Made by a program: the position numbers and the translations under genes. From CAZABC01 sp964483405 (lineage in GTDB: Bacteria; Chloroflexota; Limnocylindria; Limnocylindrales; CSP1-4), in the NCBI GenBank assembly GCA_964483405.1, contig CAZABC010000027.1, positions 1 to 31,218 on the forward strand: DNA of 31,218 nt. Direction: 5' to 3'. Below, piece by piece: positions 24,003-31,218 of this stretch (its first letter is position 1; each line of letters opens with the position of its first letter). Below the pieces are notes generated by a model. That model ran no database searches, was not told the origin of the DNA, and was given only the letters and a program-made list of their open reading frames with translations.

Positions 24003-25515
24003 CACGTACTCCGATCCGTGGGACGCATTGGGCTCGATGGATCGGCGGGATCGCCGATCGCGTGGACACCGCCACTGACGGCCGCGGCGGTCGCGGGCGT
24101 CCGGCGGGCACCGGTGAAGAGGACGGCGACGGTCTCGTCCGGCCGCAGGTCGCCGTGGCGCGCGCTCTCGAGGAGGCCGGCCAGGCCGGCCGTGCCGGTG
24201 GCGTCGGCATCGATCCCGGTCGCGTCGCCGCCGAGGAGCTCGGCCTCGCACAGGGTCGCCTCGTCGACGACGAGCGCGCGGCCGCCGGTGGCGAGCATCG
24301 CCCGGACGACGGCGAGCCAGTCGTACGTCTCGTCGTCGAGGATGCCGTGGGCGACGCTGACCGGCTCGGTCTCCCACGGCCACATGTAGGCGCCGCGGTC
24401 CCGGGCCGCGGCCTCGAGGATCCGGGCGACGACGGGCGAGGCGAGCGCCAGCGGCCGCCCGGGCTCGACCGCGACCCCGGCGTCGGCGAGGCGCGCCGCC
24501 AGCCGAAGGTAGGCCCGCCGAAGCGGCCAGCCACCCTCGGTCTGGACGGTGTCGATCCGCGGCGGGGCGGCGAGGCGGCCCATCGCATGGGCCTCGAGCA
24601 GCCCACCGGCGACGCCCGACGCGAGCGCGCCACCGCCGACCTGGACCACGACCCGGTCGAGCCTGGCGGGGCCTGACAGCTCCCTGCCCGCCTGCGCGTC
24701 CGCGCCGCCGACCGCGCCCGCGACGGCATCGGCGAGCTCCCAACCGAGGGTGTGACCGCCCTCGATCGCGAGGCCGTCCAGGTCGCCCTGGCAGGTGAAG
24801 GGGATCGCTCCCGCCGCGAGCGCCGCGCGGAGCCGGGCCACGGATGGATCGCCGGCCGGGCTGCCGGGCGCCCGCTCGCAGACCTCGATCCGCGCCCCGA
24901 GCGCGCGGAGCCGATCGACGACCGGCGGCTCGGCTGTCGAGAGGACGTAGACGTCGAGCCGCCGGCCGGCGGCTCGCGCGACGACCGCCGCGGCGAGCGC
25001 GGCGTTGCCGCACGAGGCGATCGCGAGCGGTGGCGGATCCGCCGCCGGCAGGGCGCCCGTCCGCTCGGCGACGAGGAGCTCGAGCAGCACGCCCATGAGG
25101 TGGCGGGCCTTGTGCGAGCCCGAGACGTTGCCCGTCTCGTCCTTGACCCAGACCGTCCCGGGATCCGACCCGATCGCCGCCGCGATCCCGTCGATCCGGA
25201 CGAGGGGCGTGACCCGGAAGCCGCTGCCATCGATCGTCGCGACCGCGTCGTCGAGCTCGCGGACGAGATCGACGAACCGGGCGTCGGACCAGCCGGCGGC
25301 CCGGGCGACGTGCCAGGCCCGGAGCCCCTGGCGGTAGCGGACGAACGGGTTCGGATCGTCGTCGGCCGGCAGCTCGACCCGCGACAGGTCGAGGCGGCGG
25401 GTCATGACGTGGTCGATCCCGTCGCCGGCGACCCGCCCGCCGCAGACGGCCGGGAACGGGTCGCCCGGGTCGGCCTCCCGGCCGCACCCGGCACAGACGA
25501 CGCGCACGGCGGGGG

Positions 25516-25519
<4 letters not shown>
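24002..25519 (-). CDS. PLP-dependent lyase/synthase of fold type II, threonine-synthase-like
   Basis: This is a 505-residue protein. The N-terminus has a zinc-ribbon-like CAGC (C9, C12) with C26 and H37, as in many threonine-synthase-type proteins. The PLP lysine is K137 in NVSGSHKARH. The phosphate loop appears as QVGGGALASG and the cofactor asparagine in ASCGNAALAA. A C-terminal domain follows. It could cleave or condense a beta-substituted amino acid. In E. coli the equivalent neighbour of ygeW is YgeX, a diaminopropionate ammonia-lyase of the same fold, but this protein is about 100 residues longer and not a clear orthologue. The GTG start overlaps the stop of the upstream PLP gene and its stop overlaps the PyrB-like ATG. 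Confidence 0.8.
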
Positions 25520-27012
<1,493 letters not shown>

Positions 27013-27032
27013 GAGGGCTCCTCTCCGGTCCG

Positions 27033-27068
27033 GTGCCGAACGGGCCGCGGGGTCGGGCGCATCGGCAC
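27033..27068. promoter_or_regulatory. Inverted repeat in the divergent spacer of the purine cluster
   Basis: GTGCCGA at 27033-27039 and TCGGCAC at 27062-27068 are perfectly complementary across 22 bp. They lie in the 149-bp spacer between the minus-strand PLP gene and the plus-strand xdhD-type gene, where a shared regulator would bind. No clear -10/-35 pair is seen on either strand. Confidence 0.35.
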
Positions 27069-27161
27069 GCGTCCGCTCGCGGGCGGCCCCGCCACGATGT
27101 CCGGGCCGGCGGCGGCCGCGGAAGAGCCGGATGGCCGCCTGCGCCGGGCGAGACGGACCCG

Positions 27162-29846
27162 ATGGAGTTCACCTGCAACGGGCTGAAGGTCTCGGTCGAG
27201 GCCGACCCGGACCGGAGCCTGCTCGACGTCCTGCGGAACGAGCTCGGCTTCCGCTCGATGAAGGACGGCTGTGCGCCCGAGGGATCCTGCGGCGCCTGCA
27301 CCGTCCTCGTCGACGGGCGGGCCGTCGTCTCGTGCGCCCGACCGGTCGCCCGGGTCGAGGGCCGCGAGGTCGTGACCCTCGAGGGCCTGCCGGCCGTCGA
27401 GCGCGACCGCTGGGCCGACGCCTTCGTCGCGACCGGCGCCTCGCAGTGCGGCTTCTGCTCGCCCGGCATCGTCATGAAGGCCGAGGCGCTGCTGCGGCGC
27501 GACCCGGCCCCCGATCGGGCGGCGATCGCCCACGCGCTCGCCGGCAACCTCTGCCGCTGCACGGGCTACGTGAAGATCCTCGACGCGATCGAGGCGGTCG
27601 CCGGCGCGCGCCGCGGCGCGACCGACCCGACGACCGGCGTGACCGACCAGCCGAGGTGGCCGGCCCAGGGTGGCGTCGGGACCCGAACCGACCGGATCGG
27701 GGCCCGGGCGATGGCCCTCGGCGAGCAGGTCTTCGTCGCCGACATGACGGTGCCCGGCATGCTCCACGGCGCGCTCCGGCTGAGCGACCATCCGCGGGCG
27801 GTCGTCCGCCGGATCGACGTCTCGCGGGCCGTCGCCGCACCCGGGGTCGTCGCCGTCGTCACGGCCGCCGACGTGCCCGGAGAGCGGGTCCAGGGCCTGA
27901 TCGTCCGCGACTGGCCGGTGCTCGTCGCCGAGGGCGAGACGACCCGCTACGTCGGTGACGTCCTCGCCGCAGTGGCCGCACGCAGCCGCGCCGAGGCCCG
28001 GGCCGCCGCGGCCCTTGTCGAGGTCGCCTACGACGTGCTCGAGCCCGTTGCCGACGCGTTCGCGGCGCTCGCACCGGGCGCCCCCCGCCTCCACCCGGAT
28101 GGCAACCTCCTCGAGACGTCGGTCGTCCGTCGCGGCGACGCCGACGCTGCGCTCGCCACGGCGGCCCACGTCGTCCGCGAGCGGTTCACGACGAGCGCCG
28201 TCGACCACGCCTTCCTCGAGCCGGAGGCCTGCCTCGCGGTCCCCGGCGACGCGACGGATGCGCCCGCGCTCCACCTCTTCTCGCAGGGCCAGGGCGCCTG
28301 GGACGACCGGCGCCAGGTCGCCTCGCTGCTCGGGCTGCCCGAGACCGCGGTCCGGGTGAGCCAGGTCGCGACCGGTGGGGCGTTCGGCGGCAAGGAGGAC
28401 CTCTCGGTCCAGGGTCAGGCCGCGCTCCTCGCCCGGGCGACCGGCCGGCCCGTCCTCCTGGCGCTGTCGCGCGAGGAGAGCCTGCGGCTCCACCCGAAGC
28501 GCCACCCGATCACCCTCGACTACGAGGTCGGCTGCGACGGCGACGGCCGCCTCGTCGCGGTCCGGGCCCGGATGGTCGGCGACACCGGCGCCTACGCCAG
28601 CGTCGGGATGAAGGTCCTCGAGCGGGCGGCCGGCCACGCGTGCGGCGCCTATCGCGTCCCGAACGTCGACGTCGAGGCGCTGACGGTCTACACGAACGGA
28701 CCGCCGGCCGGCGCGTTCCGCGGCTTCGGCGTGCCGCAGGCGACGTTCGCGATGGACGGCTGCCTCGACCGGCTGGCCGAGCGGGTCGGACTCGACGGCT
28801 GGGAGATCCGCTGGCGCAATGCGTGCCGGACCGGTGACCGGTTCGGGACCGGCCAGCTGCTCGGCCCGGGCGTCGGGCTCGAGAAGACCCTCCTCGCGGT
28901 CCGCGACGCCTATCGCGACGGCCGAGCCCACGGCGCCGCCGTCGGCATCGCCTGCGGCGCCAAGAACGTCGGCATCGGCAACGGGATGGTCGAGCGGGGT
29001 CGGGCGATCCTGCGGGTCGAGCCGGACGCGACGATCACGCTCTGGCACTCCTGGACGGAGATGGGCCAGGGCGTCCACACCGTCCTCGCCCAGGTCGTGG
29101 CCGAGGAGCTCGGCGTCGAGCCGTCGAGGGTCCGGGTGCTCGTCGACACCGAGCGCGAGCTCGACACCGGGGAGACGACGGCGTCGCGCGCGACGACGCT
29201 CGGGGGCCGGGCCGTCGCCGAGGCCGCGCGACGGGCCCGCGAGGCGTTCGACGCGCTGCCGCCCGGATCGGACCTCGAGGCGCTGGCCGGTCGCGAGTTC
29301 CGCGGCGAGTTCGTCGTCGACTGGACGACGAAGCTCGGCGAGGGCGTCGAGGATCCGGTGACCCATCTCGCCTACGGCTGGGCGACCCAGGTCGTCGTCC
29401 TCGACGACGCGGGCCGCATCGTCCGGGTCGTCGCCGCCCAGGACGTGGGTCGGGCGATGAACCCGACCCTCCTCGAGGGCCAGATCGAGGGCGGTGTCCA
29501 CATGGGCCTCGGGCTTGCCCTGACCGAGGCCTTCGTCACCGAAGGCGCGATCCCGCGCACGACGACCCTGAAGTCGCAGGGCATCATCCCCGCCGCGTCG
29601 ATGCCCGAGGTCGAGGTCGTCGTCGTCGAGGAGGCGCAGCCTGAGGGGCCGTATGGGGCCAAGGGTGCCGGCGAGGCCGTCCTGGTGCCGACCCCCGCCG
29701 CGGTCGCCGGCGCCCTCCACGCCTTCGATGGTCGCTGGCGGACTGCGCTCCCGATGCGCGATTCGGCGGCCGCCCGGGCCGCGCTGCCGCGGGTCGACCA
29801 GCTGCCACGGGCCGGGGATGCGCCGCCGACCGAGGGGAGCGCCTGA
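27162..29846 (+). CDS. xdhD: XdhD-type [2Fe-2S]-molybdenum hydroxylase fusion
   Basis: This 894-residue enzyme probably hydroxylates a purine (hypoxanthine, xanthine or a related base). Residues 1-150 hold two [2Fe-2S] domains: C37, C43, C46, C58 in the plant-ferredoxin type and C96, C99, C131, C133 in the CGFC...CRC type. From about residue 170 the molybdenum-cofactor domain follows, with GGAFGGKED, GAFRGFGVPQ, TEMGQGVHTVL and the catalytic glutamate in GAKGAGEAVL. The FAD subunit of normal xanthine dehydrogenase is missing, as in E. coli XdhD, so electrons must go to a partner such as YgfK. The ATG at 27162 is chosen because upstream codons are low-complexity. The stop abuts the ssnA start (TGAATG). 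Confidence 0.88.
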   Translation: MEFTCNGLKVSVEADPDRSLLDVLRNELGFRSMKDGCAPEGSCGACTVLVDGRAVVSCARPVARVEGREVVTLEGLPAVERDRWADAFVATGASQCGFCSPGIVMKAEALLRRDPAPDRAAIAHALAGNLCRCTGYVKILDAIEAVAGARRGATDPTTGVTDQPRWPAQGGVGTRTDRIGARAMALGEQVFVADMTVPGMLHGALRLSDHPRAVVRRIDVSRAVAAPGVVAVVTAADVPGERVQGLIVRDWPVLVAEGETTRYVGDVLAAVAARSRAEARAAAALVEVAYDVLEPVADAFAALAPGAPRLHPDGNLLETSVVRRGDADAALATAAHVVRERFTTSAVDHAFLEPEACLAVPGDATDAPALHLFSQGQGAWDDRRQVASLLGLPETAVRVSQVATGGAFGGKEDLSVQGQAALLARATGRPVLLALSREESLRLHPKRHPITLDYEVGCDGDGRLVAVRARMVGDTGAYASVGMKVLERAAGHACGAYRVPNVDVEALTVYTNGPPAGAFRGFGVPQATFAMDGCLDRLAERVGLDGWEIRWRNACRTGDRFGTGQLLGPGVGLEKTLLAVRDAYRDGRAHGAAVGIACGAKNVGIGNGMVERGRAILRVEPDATITLWHSWTEMGQGVHTVLAQVVAEELGVEPSRVRVLVDTERELDTGETTASRATTLGGRAVAEAARRAREAFDALPPGSDLEALAGREFRGEFVVDWTTKLGEGVEDPVTHLAYGWATQVVVLDDAGRIVRVVAAQDVGRAMNPTLLEGQIEGGVHMGLGLALTEAFVTEGAIPRTTTLKSQGIIPAASMPEVEVVVVEEAQPEGPYGAKGAGEAVLVPTPAAVAGALHAFDGRWRTALPMRDSAAARAALPRVDQLPRAGDAPPTEGSA

Positions 29847-30869
29847 ATGTCCGCCGTCACGCCCGGTCTCGTCTGCGCCCACCACCATCTCTACTCGGCG
29901 CTCGCCCGGGGGATGCCGGCGCCGCCGCGGACGCCGCGCGACTTCGCCGAGATCCTCGAGCTCGTCTGGTGGCGCCTCGACACGGCCCTCGACCTCGAGA
30001 TGATCCGCTGGTCGGCGATGCTCGGGGCCCTCGAGGCGCTCGAGAGCGGGACGACGGCCATCGTCGACCACCACGAATCGCCGAACGCCATCGAGGGCAG
30101 CCTCGACGTGATCGCCGAGGCCTGCGCCGCGGTCGGCGTCCGCTCGGTCCTCGCCTACGGGATCACCGACCGGCACGGCCCCGACGGGGCGCGCCGCGGC
30201 CTGGCCGAGAACGAGCGGTTCCTGCGCAGCCGGGGCAGAGGCCTCGTCGGCATCCACGCCGCCTTCACCTGCACCGACGCCTCGCTCGACGCCGCCGCCG
30301 GCCTGGCCCGCGACCTGGGCGTCGGGGTCCACGTCCACGTCTGCGAGGGTCCCGGTGACGTCGACGCCACCCGCCGGTTCGCCGGCCTGACCCGCGACGA
30401 CTGGCTGCTCGCCCACGCCGTCCACCTGCCGACCGACCACGACCTGCGCGGGACGATCCTCCACAACCCGATGTCGAACCTCAACAACGCCGTCGGGTAT
30501 GCGGCTCCCGCCCGCTTCGCCAACCCGGTCGCGCTCGGGACCGACGGGATCGGCGGCAACGTCCTCGAGGCGTTCCGGCTGGCCTACGTCCTCCATCGCT
30601 CGGTCGACGTCACCGCGAGCCCCGAGACCGCCTGGTCGTGGCTGGCGACCGGCTGGGACCTCGTCCCGGAGGCGCGCGACGACGCGGTGACCTGGTCGTA
30701 CGACCCGATGGATCCGTGGCACGTCGCGTTCACCCCCGGGATACGGCCGCTGCGGGTCGTCGTCGGCGGCGAGGTGGTGCTCGAGGACGGCCGTGCGACG
30801 CGGGTCGACGCAGCCGAGGTCCGGGCGAAGGCCCGCGAGCAGGCCGCCCGCCTGCACGCCCGGCTCTGA
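29847..30869 (+). CDS. ssnA: SsnA-like amidohydrolase, N-terminally shortened
   Basis: This 340-residue amidohydrolase corresponds to E. coli SsnA (about 442 residues), an enzyme of the guanine/chlorohydrolase deaminase type. It begins directly at PGLVCAHHHLYSALARGM, the metal-binding HxH strand. The N-terminal beta-sandwich of about 55 residues is therefore missing, and a segment after TWSYDPMDPW is also shorter than in SsnA. Retained features are VWWRLDTALDLEM, IVDHHESP, VHVHVCEG, LLAHAVHL, NPMSNLNNAVGY and LGTDGIGGN with the metal-binding aspartate. The open frame begins immediately after the xdhD-type stop, with no room for the missing part. It probably deaminates or hydrolyses a purine-derived intermediate. 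Confidence 0.85.
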   Translation: MSAVTPGLVCAHHHLYSALARGMPAPPRTPRDFAEILELVWWRLDTALDLEMIRWSAMLGALEALESGTTAIVDHHESPNAIEGSLDVIAEACAAVGVRSVLAYGITDRHGPDGARRGLAENERFLRSRGRGLVGIHAAFTCTDASLDAAAGLARDLGVGVHVHVCEGPGDVDATRRFAGLTRDDWLLAHAVHLPTDHDLRGTILHNPMSNLNNAVGYAAPARFANPVALGTDGIGGNVLEAFRLAYVLHRSVDVTASPETAWSWLATGWDLVPEARDDAVTWSYDPMDPWHVAFTPGIRPLRVVVGGEVVLEDGRATRVDAAEVRAKAREQAARLHARL

Positions 30870-30877
30870 GCCGGCCG

Positions 30878-31218
30878 ATGTCCGACCGCTTCCGGCCGCT
30901 CTCGCTCGAGCAGCTCGTCGACTGGGCCGCGACCGAGCTCGAGCGCCGCGACTCGATCTTCGGGGTGCCCCGTGCGGCGTTCTTCGTCCCGCGTCCCGAC
31001 GACCGCTTCCGGGTAACCGAGCACGGTCGGGTCCTCGAGACGCCATTCGGGGTCGCAGCCGGGCCGCACACCCAGCTCGCCCAGAACATCGTCGCGGCCT
31101 GGCTGTGCGGGGCCCGGGTCATCGAGCTCAAGACGGTCCAGACGCTCGACGAGCTCGAGGTCCACAAGCCCTGCATCGACGTCACCGACGAGGGCTACAA
31201 CGTCGAGTGGAGCCAGGA
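30878..31218 (+). CDS. ygfK: YgfK-like putative Fe-S/flavin oxidoreductase (3' partial)
   Basis: Only the first 113 residues lie in the window. They match the N-terminus of E. coli YgfK (about 1030 residues): FRPLSLEQLVDW, then RRDSIFGVP, TPFGVAAGPHTQLAQNIV, GARVIELKTVQ, LEVHKPCID and EGYNVEWSQ. YgfK combines a dihydroorotate-dehydrogenase-like N-terminal barrel with a GltD-like Fe-S/FAD part. It is commonly annotated as a putative selenate reductase subunit, but lies beside purine-hydroxylase genes. Here it follows the ssnA stop by 8 nt in the same operon as the XdhD-type protein. It is a good candidate for the electron partner that replaces the missing FAD subunit. Confidence 0.88.
   Translation, partial: MSDRFRPLSLEQLVDWAATELERRDSIFGVPRAAFFVPRPDDRFRVTEHGRVLETPFGVAAGPHTQLAQNIVAAWLCGARVIELKTVQTLDELEVHKPCIDVTDEGYNVEWSQ

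Overview
The window is a very GC-rich (roughly 70%), densely coded bacterial chromosome segment with strong G/C third-codon bias, many GTG starts and many 1-4 nt start/stop overlaps. It carries no rRNA, tRNA, phage or transposase gene. SufU, an Rrf2 regulator, a CysO/CysM/Mec-type cysteine pathway, Ser-Pro lipoproteins and leaderless-looking TANNNT promoters suggest an uncultivated terrestrial or freshwater Chloroflexota lineage. An actinobacterium-like lineage cannot be excluded, and no marker gene settles it. Two runs of exactly 100 N (6276-6375 and 11987-12086) sit inside tandem repeats and look like scaffold gaps of unknown true length.

Layout. 1-6006: tail of an unknown gene, a DUF885-like metallopeptidase, a frameshifted secreted-protein remnant, a GNAT/membrane-protein pair on the minus strand, a helical protein with a DUF433 protein, an MIP18/SufT-like factor, a PduO-type cobalamin adenosyltransferase and a Bax-inhibitor-1 family membrane protein. 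6007-6761: non-coding, with a 13-bp tandem repeat broken by a gap. 6762-11090 (minus): a 1442-residue GAF/GGDEF/PAS/EAL cyclic-di-GMP protein with one intact and one degenerate GGDEF. 11333-12443: a lipoprotein with a Ser-Pro stalk and a C-terminal membrane anchor, interrupted by the second gap.

12872-20015 is a sulfur-mobilisation block: promoter plus perfect palindrome, Rrf2 regulator, SufC, SufS, SufU, a rhodanese-MoeB fusion, a CysO/MoaD-like sulfur carrier, CysM-like cysteine synthase, a JAMM (Mec-like) protease and a small membrane protein. It links cysteine desulfuration and Fe-S scaffold genes to a protein-bound-sulfide route that makes cysteine. SufB and SufD are missing from the expected place.

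20480-21979 encodes a membrane-anchored or secreted six-Asp-box (sialidase/BNR) protein. 22061-31218 is a divergent cluster that resembles the E. coli ygeW-ygfK-ssnA-xdhD region, whose homologues are linked to anaerobic purine/urate breakdown. The minus arm holds two PLP fold-type II enzymes, an aspartate-carbamoyltransferase-like protein and YgeW. The plus arm holds an XdhD-type [2Fe-2S]-molybdenum hydroxylase fusion, a shortened SsnA and the start of ygfK, which runs off the window. Purine hydroxylation and deamination on one arm and amino-acid-like cleavage and carbamoyl transfer on the other fit a salvage pathway that recovers nitrogen and perhaps carbamoyl phosphate.
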